64,000 bases of DNA, from contig JABACO010000001.1 in assembly GCA_013339895.1 (NCBI GenBank), forward strand, positions 5,606,218-5,670,217, in the 5' to 3' direction. Made by a program: the position numbers and the translations under genes. This DNA is from Ephydatia muelleri (lineage: Eukaryota > Porifera > Demospongiae > Spongillida > Spongillidae). Below the pieces are notes generated by a model, which did no database searches, was not told where the DNA came from, and worked only from the letters and a program-made list of their open reading frames with translations. Shown here one piece after another: positions 45,640-58,149 of this stretch. Each line of letters begins with the position of its first letter. The stretch's first letter is position 1.

Positions 45640-46818
45640 TTGATGTATGACATGAAAATCAGTGTACAAGGTACAATCAATGCACAAGCGGAGTGGTGGG
45701 TGGGTCAGCAATATTCAGGTCGTCAATAGGCAGGCTATGAGACTGAATGGCTGCTTTCCCAAGAACACCATTTATATATACATACAATACCTAGAACCAG
45801 ACAGAGACAATCTAATTTGGGGATAGGTTGTTTAGATGGGAGGGTTGCAGACAGAGAGGCAGGCTTGACCTGCTAACTCTAGACAAAGCCCCTTTTCAAC
45901 ATACTATATGCTTCCCATGCCCTATCAAAGCTGGAAGGGGTGGTGCACAACCATTCGCCCTTCATCAAAACATTAAACATTGTTTACTCCCTAAACAAAA
46001 TCACTTTAATGTAACAACATTCTTGAAGTGATGCAGGCATGTTTTACACTGCGGGTAAATTTCAGCTATTTCTTCAAGGGCTCTTTTCACCTTGTGTTCT
46101 TCCTCAATCTTCTTCTGTTTGCGTTTGCTTTAAATCTAACATAGTAACAGTTTCATCATCCTGCTGCGAGTCTTGAAAAAGCATCTAACTCTCTTACATT
46201 TTACTAATCATGACTATTTTGAAGGCCTCAACAGAAGACTGAGGATGAGAAAATACAAAATAATTTCATACATGTAGCTTACAATATCTTCAGATTAAAG
46301 CAAAAAACACCATAGCTCTCATCAGCTCATACTTCAGTATCTGAGATCTGTTAGTGTCACAGCACATGCACCTAGAAATGCAGATTGCAATAATAGTTTT
46401 CTGCCACTTGCCTGACACAAAAAATAGCAAATTTTCAAACTGGTCTGACACATGCACGCAATATCAATATTTTCAAACCGTAAACGGGATTGTGTCTAGC
46501 AAAAGTGTGTTAGTTGGTTTATAAAGTGTTCAGTTTGTTTTAATTTTCTTTTTTGTAAAGTTCATAATTTGTGAAGTAAAAACTTAATCAAGTGGTTCTT
46601 ACACAGCAGAATGATTGCTGGTTAACGTCTAAAATGCTGCCACTTGGGCAAACAAGTGCCTGTGTATATAGGATAGGGCTAAGGAGCACTGAAGAGGATG
46701 AGTCATCCAGGCTCACTAGTGGTTAGTATATGCATTACCTGCGTGTGTATGTTGTATATTCAATAATACATCACCCCCCCCCCCCCTTTCCTCACCTTCC
46801 CTGTTCCTCTCAAATTCA
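45640..46818. other. Intergenic, AT-rich
   Basis: No gene recognised; a poly-C run (about 15) lies at 46775-46788. Confidence 0.4.
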
Positions 46819-46819
46819 G

Positions 46820-47055
46820 ATGCAGTTGAGTGGGCTGTGCATGACCTCCAGTGGTATGTTGTAAATTGTATGTATTGTGCACTGAACGCATGCACGATTT
46901 CAACAGGTGTCTTGTGGAGAGCAAAAAAGGATATGCAGGAGAATTCAATGTTCCCTTTCGAAACAACCCCCATCCTCTTAAAACAGGACAATTTTCATCA
47001 CGAATACACAATTGCTGGAACATTGTTTCAGTATGAGAGACCCCAGCAAATCTAA
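46820..47055 (+). CDS. Possible exon of an unidentified gene
   Basis: After a good acceptor (cctctcaaattcag) the plus strand reads DAVEWAVHDLQWYVVNCMYC, then TGVLWRAKKDMQENSMFPFE and LLKQDNFHHEYTIAGTLFQY before a stop. The composition is protein-like and the opposite strand is also open, so the strand is not certain. I do not recognise the family and see no partner exons. Confidence 0.25.
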
Positions 47056-49878
47056 AATACAAAAAACTGTTTGGAGCAATTAAGTACCATTCTTGTGATA
47101 CTATAAAGTCACTTTCCATTCAATTATTTTTCATTCAATTCATTGGGCATTTAGGTGGGAGGAGGGGGAAGATGAGTGGATGTGGAGAGGGTCCATGCCC
47201 CCTCTAGGCTTCCCCAGAATCTTTGTGTGTAGCATTTTATTGATGCCCAGTGTCTAGATATAGCACTAATACTTTAGTATGTTCAAGGATCTGAATCAAA
47301 GCTAGTTATACTGTCAAAACAATACAGCAGAGGATACAACTCAAATCATGATCTAACTCACATTCAATAGAATGATCTTCAGTATATTGCTAGATATGTA
47401 CCATGTGCATTGAAGAAGATACTAGCCAAATCAGGACATAAAATGAAGACCTTTCACAATGCTTAAATGATCTCGTGGGAGGTGATGGTGAAGACCTCAC
47501 TATGAGCAAAACATACATAATCATATACTAGCAAGGTTTGAACTTTGTGATGTGCAGGTTCAGCTGAAGCAAAATGATTGGCATCTTGTTTTGCTGTTCA
47601 GTATAGACAGCTTCTTGGAGTGATGAAATTAGCACAACAATCCTTGAAATGACTATTGACCTCTAGATTGTTATTCAAGGTTTTGTTATGGCTGGCGCAT
47701 GTGTAGAGCATGATGGCTGTATATGAGAATGACCTAATGGCTAGAGTACTATTTAATTCAATAGAGATGGGACTAATCAAACAAGTTTAAAATGCCATAG
47801 ACATTTTTGAAATGAAATACCCACATGCCTGAGGTATTTTACTATTCACTATTTTACTATTCACTTTCACATAAAAAGCACTGCGCGAGACCATATCGTA
47901 TGCAGATCTGCATATTCCGCGCATATTCTTCAATACGTATCACCATATGAACCGTATGCAGATTTCTATATGATTCATATGCAGAGTCAGCATAACTACC
48001 GATTCGGACTGATCACTCATACGAATGGTATCATGGTCTGCATACTATCTCTGCATATAAATTGTTATGCATCTGCATGTGTCTTGCAGACTCGCTATAT
48101 GGCACTTCATACGAAGCGTATGCTGCAATGTATATACATCCTTTACAGGTCTGCATATGGAATCGTATAGCCAGTACCCAAAGCCATCCAATAATAATAT
48201 AGCTATAGGATAACTGTTTTTAATAACAAGTTTCAGCTTGTACATTATAGGAACGGCAAAGTTCTTATATGCACTCTATGGCACACACTGGTGATGGCAT
48301 TACGATTGGGGGCATCCATCAGGGGGTACAGCCGATTCTCTTTCCTCCCTCAATATCCAGCACGACGCTGAGCTGCTTTGGGGCTGCTTATCCAAAGTGT
48401 CTGCACTGTAACAACAGAAAACATAAGTCAAAGCTTTCAAAACTGACTTACCCTGCACGTGAAACTCTTTGGCGAGATTCAGTCTGCTATTTCAAAACAC
48501 CTGTGCATACAGCAGGACATCTAAAATGCACTGTCATGTGTACACCGAGAACGTACTGCGGTGTACGGCATTTCCTTTCCGAGTGAGTTCTGTCTTTATA
48601 GCCACCGTTGAACCGTTTTTCTGACTGCGATATAACTCTGCAAATAATAATTAGCGATACGATTAGATTACTTACCTTCAAGTTCAGTGATCCTATAGAA
48701 TTGTCTCTATGGGGATGCACATTAGGACATATATATGAACAGCCCCTAGTCTGGTCCTTTCGGCAGACCGTAGATCTTCGATTACCTTACTAGCTTATCA
48801 GTACGTGACATTCTGGTTCTCCATTATACTCGGCAAGGCTTGAACCTCCTTTTCGTGTGCACGAACGAGGCGTAATACTTCCTGAAGTGAACCGCTTTGG
48901 TCATCTTCATGGATTCGGCGCTTCGACTGGAACAGTTTGCATATGGTGTAACATTTTTAGTGGTAGAGGATTTCGGCATTCCTTACTGATGTACATTGCC
49001 GCGGGTCTTTCTGTAGTTTCACATGTCCAGCATTTCCTGCAGCAGCTGCTAACAGCTGCAGCTTGCTTTAATATGACACGCGCATGCGTGATGGTGCTTT
49101 TTATTTTTATTAAATATTTATTTTATAGTATAATCAGAAGGAATTACAACTTACATGTATTCAGCCATTTAGTTGATTTCAACTAAAATGAAGCTAAAGG
49201 TCCTGTTTTGGTCTGATGTACAGTCTTTTGATACGCGTATGAGTAGTACTGCAATTTAGTTCATTTGTACTACTAAACACATCGACCATTGTCTATCATT
49301 ACAAGCTAGGTCCTAGGGTAGGATTATTAAAATATTAATTAATATTATATCTCACTTCTGACAAAAATTAAAAGCAAAGTGTGATCATAGTAAAGGCAGC
49401 ACAGCCATCAGACATCAGTCCAATTGCACGATCTGGAACTGCAATTGTTGATGTTAGCATCCACAAGTTCTTTTAACAGTGGATATCTAAGCAGGCCCTG
49501 ATCATGAGACACATACAATTTACGTGCCCCGCCCCTCTGCACATCAACTATCCTACGCATTAGCTTATATATGTATGGGCTTACACTGCCTTTAGGTAGG
49601 CCGGAAATATTAAAAGTCAATTATGTCATGTAAAGTGTGAAGGTGTAACTCTTTTCCCACTAACAGATGTCACCCCTGGTACTACGTGGATCTGCACATT
49701 ACATGGGTTGAATATTGGTTGATCTAGTTCAAGTTCTCATCAAAGAACTCCTGAATAAGATTCCTTTAGAACACTCGAGCTCGAGAACACCCTAGATTTT
49801 GTTGTAATATTGTTCACTTTATAACTTGGTTGGTTTAATTATGAACCGATGGCCATACAAATCGCTCCGATATAATAA
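47056..49878. other. Intergenic with a CTGCATA-rich island
   Basis: Positions 47880-48190 contain at least nine tatgcaga/tctgcata words, partly arranged as inverted pairs. A minus-strand frame at 49408-49620 (KLMRRIVDVQRGGARKLYVS) is open but unidentified. Otherwise nothing firm. Confidence 0.45.
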
Positions 49879-49880
49879 TA

Positions 49881-51517
49881 TGGGTCAGTTTCCGGGAAAA
49901 TGAAAAGTGGTTATATGGGACAGTTCACGAGAAAATTGCACCACTCATATGTTATAAAAATGTTATAAAAATGCATCACGTTTGCATCGCTATAACTTCC
50001 CAACGATTAACGCTATCGACATCCTATTTTCACCACTTCATACTACACCATTTCTCTACAGTAAAATGCATTTTGGAGTCTTGGACTATATCCGTGCCGA
50101 CGTTCCTACGTGCGATACCCCCTGGGGTTCAAAACTACCATACCTTCGTGTAGGAGTAATCAAATCGCTTCAAATTCGGTTTGTAGGTGGAGAGGTCCTA
50201 TATCTATCTATTTGTTCTGTTCGTTAATTTTTATGCAATCCGTTACGGAGATACAGTTGAACAAACTACGTGCACATTTTCGCGCTCGTTTCGCGCCAAT
50301 GATTTGGGCAAATTGCGCTCCGCTCAATGTATGGGGAGGCGGGGATTATTACATTGGCGCGAATCAAGCGGGAAAACGTGCACGTAGTTTATTCAACTGT
50401 ATCTCCGTAACAGATGGTATAAAAATTAACGAACAGAACAAATCGATAGGTATAGGACCTCTCTACCTACATACTGAATTTGAAGCGATTTGACCGCTCC
50501 TACACGAAGATATGGTAGTTTTGAACCCCAGGGGGTATCGCACGTAGGAACGTCGGCACGGATATAGTCCAAGACTCCAAAATGCATTTTACTGTAGAGA
50601 AATGGTGTAGTATGAAGTGGTGAAAATAGGATGTCGATAGCGTTAATCGTTGGGAAGTTATAGCGATGCAAACGTGATGCATTTTTATAACATTTTTATA
50701 ATATAATTATGAGTGGTGCAATTTTCTCGTGAACTGTCCCATATATATATAAAAACTTATAAAAATGCTTCACGTTTGAATCGCTAAAACTCCGTAAAGG
50801 TTTAAGCTATCAATTTCCTATTTCGAACACTTTTTGCCATACCACTTCTCTCTACGTAAATCGATTTTGGTGTCTTACCCTTGCTCCTTGCCGACGTTAC
50901 AAGGCACAGTACCCCGAGGGGTTCAAAATCCAGGTAGCTCCCTGCAGGAAAGTCCAAATCACTTCAAAATCGATATGCACGTAAAGGGGTCCTGTCACTA
51001 TTGATTTCTGCAGATCGTTGATTTTTACCTTATCCGTTATGGAGATACAGCAATGCAAAGTAAAGTCCACGTTTCCCACTCGAATCGCGCCTTTCTCAGT
51101 CCCACTCGGGAGAATGGAAGCGGTTCAAGGACTGAGAAAGGCACGATTCGAGTGGGAAACGTGGACTTTACTTTGCATTGCTGTATCTCCATAACGGATA
51201 AGGTAAAAATCAACGACCTGCAGAAATCAATAGTGACAGGACCCCTTTACGTGCATATCGATTTTGAAGTGATTTGGACATTCCTGCAGAGAGCTACCTG
51301 GATTTTGAACCCCTCGGGGTACTGTGCCTTGTAACATCGGCAAGGAGCAAGGGTAAGACACCAAAATCGATTTTCGTAGAGAGACGTGGTGTGGCACGAA
51401 GTGTTCGAAATAGGAAGTTGATTGCTTAAACCGTTATGGAGTTTTAGCGATTCAAACGTGAAGCATTTGTATAACTTTATATATACGCCACTTTTCATTT
51501 TCTCGGAAACTGACCCA
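49881..51517. mobile_element. Outer foldback element (about 809 bp) interrupted by a nested foldback
   Basis: Ends tgggtcagtttccgggaaaa (49881) and ttctcggaaactgaccca (to 51517) are inverted, with TA on each side as the apparent target duplication. The left arm is split: 49881-49913, then from 50744 (aaaacttataaaaatgcttc) to the centre near 51115. The right arm is continuous to 51517. Arm motifs in order: gcttcacgtttgaatcgcta, 'atcgattttggtgtcttac', 'gtaccccgaggggttcaaaa', 'gtccaaatcacttcaaaatc', 'gtaaaggggtcctgtcacta', tccgttatggagatacag, then a stretch with gtccacgtttcccactcgaa whose inner copies flank the loop. No transposase ORF. Confidence 0.88.
49916..50741. mobile_element. Inner foldback element (826 bp) inserted in an arm of another
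   Basis: Ends tgggacagttcacgagaaaa and ttttctcgtgaactgtccca are perfect inverted repeats flanked by TA at 49914-49915 and 50742-50743. The arms of about 390 bp pair almost completely, meeting around 50320-50345 (aatgtatggggaggcgggg). Ordered arm motifs: gcatcacgtttgcatcgcta, ataacttcccaacg, 'atcctattttcaccacttca', 'ttttggagtcttgg', 'gataccccctggggttcaaa', 'tcaaatcgcttcaaattc', tccgttacggagatacag. Removal restores the left arm of the outer element, which proves the order of insertion. Confidence 0.9.
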
Positions 51518-53718
51518 TATTAGTACATATGGTTAGGTTCGCCCAGATCCTACGACTTGAAGACGCTTTGCATATCAATGTGTTTGAAGTTTGATAAGAT
51601 GTATTGTGCCCCGCCCCTTATGCCCTCACATACCTCAGTTTTAAATGATCGATATACACAGAGCCATCAAAGTCACCAAACATGGACCACTTAGATAACA
51701 CACACTTTGGGTAGTCCCATTACAAGGTTCCTGGCTCACTATAGCTTGTAAGAAAGAGCAGGACTCCAACAATAAAGTACCAACGTGTATGATGAAATAG
51801 TTAGACTTGGAAGAGCCCATAAATGAGGTAGGGTGATAGGCACAGTTAGGTCAGAGATAAGCTAGACTAACGTTAGCTTCCTGTCGCACAGAGAGACAGA
51901 GAAAATATGTTCACCTGCTTGTGTCGTATTTACAGAGACCTGCAACTCATTATCCGCAACACAGCGATCGTGTTTGAACGGTGTAGGTGTTCGTCTCAGT
52001 TGAGCAAAGAGAAGAATTGCAAGTGGCTCCACATGCAAAAGGACGAAGAGAGGTGAAGCGTACTGGTGAAGAGATAACAGTGTGTGTTGTCAATACCTCG
52101 GCACAAACAGAAATTTAACGGTTAAGTGAATATGCATATGCTATTAACCAACGACACGTGTGTTTCGTTGCATGCATGTTTGGTGTACCTCGCCCTGCGA
52201 GCGTGATCGAGAGTGTATGCGTGTATGATTGCGTTTCGCATACCCTCATTGCGAGTTGCAACCCCTTTTGTACGTGTGCGTCCGAAACGAAAAGCTTTGC
52301 TGCCTTTAGCGGTAAACATGTCTCCCCCTCGTGGCTATATACGCGCATTCTGTATTGGAGCAAGCAAGCCTTATCGCGCGAACCGAAACCTCAAATTTTC
52401 CTCCCCCAGCCGGAAATAGTATACTGAGTACAAGTAAATAAAAAACATTCTCTACAAGAAAGTCAGTGGGCATATACGATTGACAATGGTGATGTAAAAA
52501 GCATGGAAACAAGTGTGACAGAAAATATTTAGCCCACTCATATTTTAGCAGTGCACGTCATTCAGTGTGGCCAACCTGGGAGAGTACTGTTGCATGCCTG
52601 AGGAATGGGCTACATATCTCCCTCCCTCCTCTCTCACATATAGGCCACCTCCTCTCTCACATACAGTATAGACCACATCCTCATCATTTCCACACACCCC
52701 TACTTTTCTTCGGCCATCCTCACCAGGATTGTGCCCTCATGAATTTTTGTCTGTAAGTCATTGTGGAGAGGAGAGAAGAGGAGAGGAGTGGAGAGGAGAG
52801 GTTCAGAAGGATAGGCACTTGGGCATTATGCACCTTTGGTACAGAGTGAGCTGTACGAGGGTGGTCACTTGTCCGACTGCTGGTTCGCGTTGTTGTTATT
52901 GTTGTTATTAAGACACCACATACATAATATTTACGTAAAATAATTAATCTGCAGTATACTTCATATCAATCAGCCTTCCGGTTCTCAATTCCTGCAGCAT
53001 AGTACTTCTAATCAGAAGCATATGCCTGGAACTAAAATGAAACTCTATCGAAGGCCACCCTGTCACAAGATAACCAAACTTGATAGAGGGAGAGGGAAGG
53101 ATGTGAAACAACCATCTGGCCGAGTTCTAAAAAGGGCATACTTGACACACAAAGACTCCACAGTCTGACCAGTTGTTCTAAGTTGGGATACCCTTTTGAA
53201 TAAATAATAATTGTGTACGCACATATCATAAAACAGCCCCATTACACCTACCTTTGGGTAGTGCAATTTCCAATGCATGTGAGAACATGCAGACTTGATG
53301 GAGCTAGGACTTTTATTCAAGTGTTGCTTCTGTTGTCTTTTCCACAAGCTACACTGTTCCCTTGCACACAACATCTGCAGTCTCTGCACATGTAAAATAA
53401 AAATCTCTGTGCTCTTATTTCACAGACTGCACACCAAATAACCTGCACACATAAACTATTCTTGTATCCCATCGAGTCATAATACTCTATCCTCTGTCAT
53501 GTCACAAGTCTCAGTTATTGCCAAACCATTACCACTGATCAACAACTACAAAACTCACTCGTCTCTTTGCAAATATTGCTACCAACGACCAGTGTGCATC
53601 AGTGTGTACTGGTACTAGCAGCAAGTTCAATCTGAGCATATTCATTTTGGCCTGGAGGTTTACAGACATTAGTGACATTGAACTTCCGAAAGATAGTTAT
53701 AGTTTCAACAACATATAC
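51518..53718. other. Intergenic
   Basis: No firm gene. A single worn arm of the 29978 foldback family lies at 52432-52535. Purine repeats (gagaggagaggag) lie at 52764-52801. A minus-strand exon candidate at 53255-53392 (SACSHMHWKLHYPK before a gtaggt donor) is open but unidentified. Confidence 0.4.
52432..52535. repeat. Solo arm of the 29978-type foldback family
   Basis: Shares 'caagtaaataaaaaacattc', tctacaagaaagt and gtgatgtaaaaagcatggaaac with one arm of the element at 29978-30256; no inverted partner is nearby. Confidence 0.65.
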
Positions 53719-54006
53719 CCTTCAGCCATTTTCGAATGCCACGGTAACCACCTTGCGCAAGCTTGGTATAAAAGACGTACTGACAGCAAATGTCCTCATG
53801 TATAAAATAAAAGTGAGATATGGAGATATACTATATCACCTCGCTCACCGTGGAAGGGGAACTCTTCATAATTAGCTTCAAGTAGCAGTTAATAATCTGG
53901 TCATTTAACCAGCCTGAAGGCTCCAATGTGTGCAAGTCGTCTGAGGCCAACGTCATTCCACAGCACTGGATGGTATCCAGCAAACCAGGGGGATACAGCT
54001 GTGGCC
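53719..54006 (-). CDS. Ulp1/SENP-type SUMO protease, two exons
   Basis: Exon 53849-54006 reads 'MTLASDDLHTLEPSGWLNDQ' then IINCYLKLIMKSS, the start of the C48 peptidase domain where the WLND..IN.Y block is diagnostic. A 54-bp GT-AG intron (53795-53848) joins it in phase to 53719-53794: QYVFYTKLAQGGYRGIRKWLK, the next conserved block (F..KL…GY..++.W.K). Enzymes of this type process SUMO precursors or remove SUMO from proteins. Exons with the catalytic HW, D and QxxxDC residues were not found downstream to 53000, so the gene is incomplete here or has distant exons. The upstream start was not resolved. Confidence 0.75.
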
Positions 54007-54344
54007 TATGCAGTTGGGCAAAGAGAGGAGAGAGAGGAGGCATAGGGTGGAGACTTTTACTTTTCCCTCAGTGCCCTCGCTTGACCCTCCCACCCTTCTC
54101 ACCTCACATTGGCCTCCTCTGGGTGGGACCCTGAGCAGGAGCAAGGGCAGGGGGCTGGGCCGGCCGGAGCTTTCAATACCAATAGCAAGAGTGATTGTGT
54201 TTTGATCCGTTTAGAGTAATTGATCCTTTCAGAGTGAGATTGATCAGTATTCAATGCTGCACTTACCAGGCTGAAGGGGGTTTTGGGCGACGTCCTCAAC
54301 ATCGGGGGGACCCTGAGCAGGGGCAGAAAGCTGGGCTGGAACTG

Positions 54345-54365
54345 TTTGAAAAAAAAAAAAAAAAA
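54345..54365. repeat. Poly-A tract
   Basis: Run of about 19 A. The lysine/phenylalanine frames across it are artefacts. Confidence 0.9.
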
Positions 54366-54509
54366 CATAATATACTGGGATGTCTTGGAAATAGGTTAAA
54401 CAGCACAATAAAAAGAGTTAATGGTTAACATTTACCAACTTCCACAGGTAGGAGGGATTAATTAATTAAAGGGCGCAATAAAAACAGATTACTGGAGATA
54501 CTACTTCAG

Positions 54510-54670
54510 GGGCATCTAGGAATATTTCAGATACATCTAGGCACATCTAGGATTACCTCAGGTACAGGTAATTCTAGGTGTGCCTACAGGTACAGGTAGG
54601 ATTACTTCAGGCACATCTAGGATTACCTTTAGGTAAATCTAGGATTCAATCAGGTACATGTATGATTTAT
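54510..54670. repeat. Minisatellite built on ATCTAGGATTAC(C)TCAGG(TAC)
   Basis: Imperfect repeats with 'catctaggattacctcaggt' as the clearest unit; about six degenerate copies. Confidence 0.75.
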
Positions 54671-54884
54671 ACTCAAAGGGCACAAATAAAAGAGTTAATT
54701 GGCAATATTTACCAACTCCATCCACAGGTGCAGGGAGATGATCAACTCCATCCACAGTTGCCAGGAGATCTTCAGGAAATTAAAATTGTCATTTATTAAG
54801 GGTTCAATATACAAAAAAAAACCCTACCACGTATGTTTTTTTTTTCTCCCCCTCCTCGGCACCTCTCACTCTTCCTCTTCCTCC

Positions 54885-55305
54885 ACTATAGCTGGCTGTA
54901 CCACCATAGCTGGCTGTACCTCCATAGCTGGCTGTACCACCATAGCTGGTTGTACCACTATAGCTGGTTAATTGTACCACCATAGCTGGCTGTACCACCA
55001 TAGCTAGCTGTACCACCATAGCTGGCTGTACGACGGTTGTAACACCATAGCTATAGCTGGTTGTACCACCATAGCTGGCTGTACCACCATAGCTGGCTGT
55101 ACCACCATAGCTGGCTGTACCACTATAACAGGCTGTACCATCATAGCTGGCTGTACCCATAGCTGACCGTACCACCATAGCTGGCTGTACCACGGTTGTA
55201 CCAGCATAGCTGGCTGTACCACCATAGCTGGCTGTACCACCATAGCTGGCTGTACCACCATAGCTGGCTGTACCACTATAACTGACTGTACCATCATAGC
55301 TGGCG
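54885..55305. repeat. 18-bp minisatellite, ACCACCATAGCTGGCTGT
   Basis: About 22 tandem 18-bp units with interruptions (54978 tagctggttaattg; 55030-55050 cgacggttgtaacacc). The unit is a multiple of three, so frames stay open on both strands, giving YGGTAS repeats on the minus strand. That openness does not by itself indicate coding. Confidence 0.92.
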
Positions 55306-55788
<483 letters not shown>

Positions 55789-56102
55789 AGGAAACAAGAT
55801 TGGCACCTCCCTCCCTCTGTGTGAATGTGTATGTGTGTTGTGTGTGTGTGTGATAAAATTTAAAGGTTGTGCATGTTATCCTGTTTGGGTGACTACTGAT
55901 TCCTCTGTTCTGTTCTACATGTATCTGGTTCTATCTAACTACAGTAACTTACCCTAGCTCAAGTGCCCGGAAAATGGATCAATTATCATCATCACAAGAG
56001 AGTCAGCATCAGCAAGGTATAATCTTTTTTTTTTGTCTCTGAATCTACATGTAGCAATGTTTATCCCTCTTCTCCCTCCCCACCTCTTCTCCCTCCCCAC
56101 CT

Positions 56103-56305
56103 TTTTAATTATTCAAGTTTTGGTAAGGTTAATCGCGGATTATCGAATTAAACTACACGCTCCTCTAATTTGTTTAGTGAACCGCCAAATTTTAATCTTG
56201 CGATGGTACTCTTCAGGGGGGATGTTCGTCGACCACATTCGCCGGGGGCAGCACCAAAGGTGCCTCCCCTGGCTGCTGTGATCTAACATTCATAGTTTAC
56301 GGTAA

Positions 56306-56339
<34 letters not shown>

Positions 56340-56465
56340 TTACTTTCGTATCTCAGCGTCAGATTTAATTGGAATTAGTAAATTGCCTTCGCCTCCTGGT
56401 GTTCCATTTTATATTCAAGCATTCTACCGCTACATAAAAGTTCCATTTACCCAATTAAACCTCAC
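56103..56465 (-). rRNA. Mitochondrial small-subunit rRNA fragment in nuclear DNA (NUMT)
   Basis: The minus strand contains the universal small-subunit core 'aacaggattagataccctgg' followed by tagtcc, preceded by ggcgaaggc and ggggagc, and followed by gaagagtac..tcgcaag and gtttaattcgat. These correspond to the central/3' major region around E. coli 16S positions 690-970. The sequence is AT-rich with a lineage-specific insertion ('aggggaggcacctttggtgc'), which fits an animal organellar rRNA rather than a bacterial one. It is a partial copy, flanked by unrelated nuclear repeats, so a transferred mitochondrial fragment, not a working gene. Confidence 0.85.
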
Positions 56466-56700
56466 ATCCCATCCCATGGGTCCGAGTCAACTGTGCCCCT
56501 CCCCTGCTTATTGTGTAGTGCTATGGTGCTACACAGTGCCTGGGTGCGAAGCCAATAAAAACGTGATCTCACGAACTTACATGTAGGTGAGATAGATAAG
56601 AATTGCGATTGTGTTTGCTCGTATAAGTGGTGTTTAAACAAGTATGGAGCTTCATTGTGTTTGGCTTTGGCCATTATGGAGTTAGCTATGCTCCCTAGCG

Positions 56701-57519
56701 CAGGGGCGGATCCAGGATTATGGGGTCTGATCAACTAGGGGGAGGGTACGGGAGGGGCGTGCCCTATCCCGTGACTGCAAGGGGGTCTGGGGGAGCGCTG
56801 ATAGCTCCCTCTGGGGCGAAGCCCCAGCCGCTTTTTTGCTTTTGCGTTTATTTAGCATGAAATTCACAGTGATTTCCAATACATATACATCACGCTAGTG
56901 GTCTCGTCCCCAGACCCAGATTCCCAACAGCTGCGGGTGGATTACATCACCACTTTCACGTAGCGGTGATGTAATCCACCCGCAGCTGTTGGGAATCTGA
57001 GTCTGGGGACGAGACTAGATTACTAGAGCCTGCATGGATAGCGACGAGAAAACTCTTCATTCTTCATAATGCTATGGTTCCTACTGCTCAGAAATTAAAT
57101 TCGTGACGCAAAGCTTTTGTGAATTTGTGACCGAAGCGTGCACGTGGCCATGCACAAGCAAACGACTCATGTATGTTTAGTATTGTTAGTGTATTTAGCT
57201 CTATAGCTATCTGTTTTCTGAGGAAAAGAATCTGAGATCCATCCCATTCACGTCTTTTAATCGCTTACCTCAATTCCTGCTCACACGCACCATTCGATCG
57301 ATCGCGCGATTAATTATTTCGTTAATACACATGTAGGAGGATTTAATTAGATCGATATAGACCCCACTTGGCTAGAACGATGTGCAATCTTGCAAATCCA
57401 AGGACGGTAACATGCAGAACGCTGCATAGATTACACTATGCATTACGTCATTCTTCATATAAGGAAAGGGGGGGTCCGGACCCCATGGACCCCCCCCCCC
57501 CCCCCCCCATCCGCCCCTG
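56701..57519. mobile_element. Non-autonomous TIR transposon with 5-bp TAGCG duplication
   Basis: Left end caggggcggatccagg and right end ccatccgcccctg are inverted; the host pentamer tagcg is found at 56696-56700 and again at 57520-57524. No transposase ORF. Ends of this CAGGGGCGGATCC type are common in animal DNA elements. A second hairpin element (56895-57018) and a poly-C run (57490-57508) lie inside. Confidence 0.75.
56895..57018. mobile_element. Nested hairpin MITE with CTCGTCCCCAGACCC ends
   Basis: Left arm ctagtggtctcgtccccaga… and right arm …tctggggacgagactag pair over about 55 bp, including ttcccaacagctgcgggtgg and gattacatcacc, around a loop near 56952-56966. Related to the 25519-25612 element by its ends. 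Confidence 0.8.
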
Positions 57520-57524
57520 TAGCG

Positions 57525-58143
<619 letters not shown>

Positions 58144-58149
58144 TCCTTC

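Noticed and set aside
53255-53392. Catalytic HW exon of the SENP-like protease
   Set aside because: The HMHW word is present but surrounding residues do not fit the family and the entry phase gives an early stop.
54804-55297. YGGTAS repeat protein on the minus strand
   Set aside because: An 18-bp minisatellite is open in several frames on both strands; there is no start context or flanking exon to support coding.
55974-56016. First coding exon of the kinase-like gene (MDQLSSSQESQHQQ)
   Set aside because: Its donor phase does not agree with the frame of the exon at 58799 that continues in phase through the next three junctions.
56103-56465. Bacterial 16S contamination
   Set aside because: AT-rich, with insertions unlike bacterial 16S, partial, and embedded between nuclear repeats; a mitochondrial origin is simpler.
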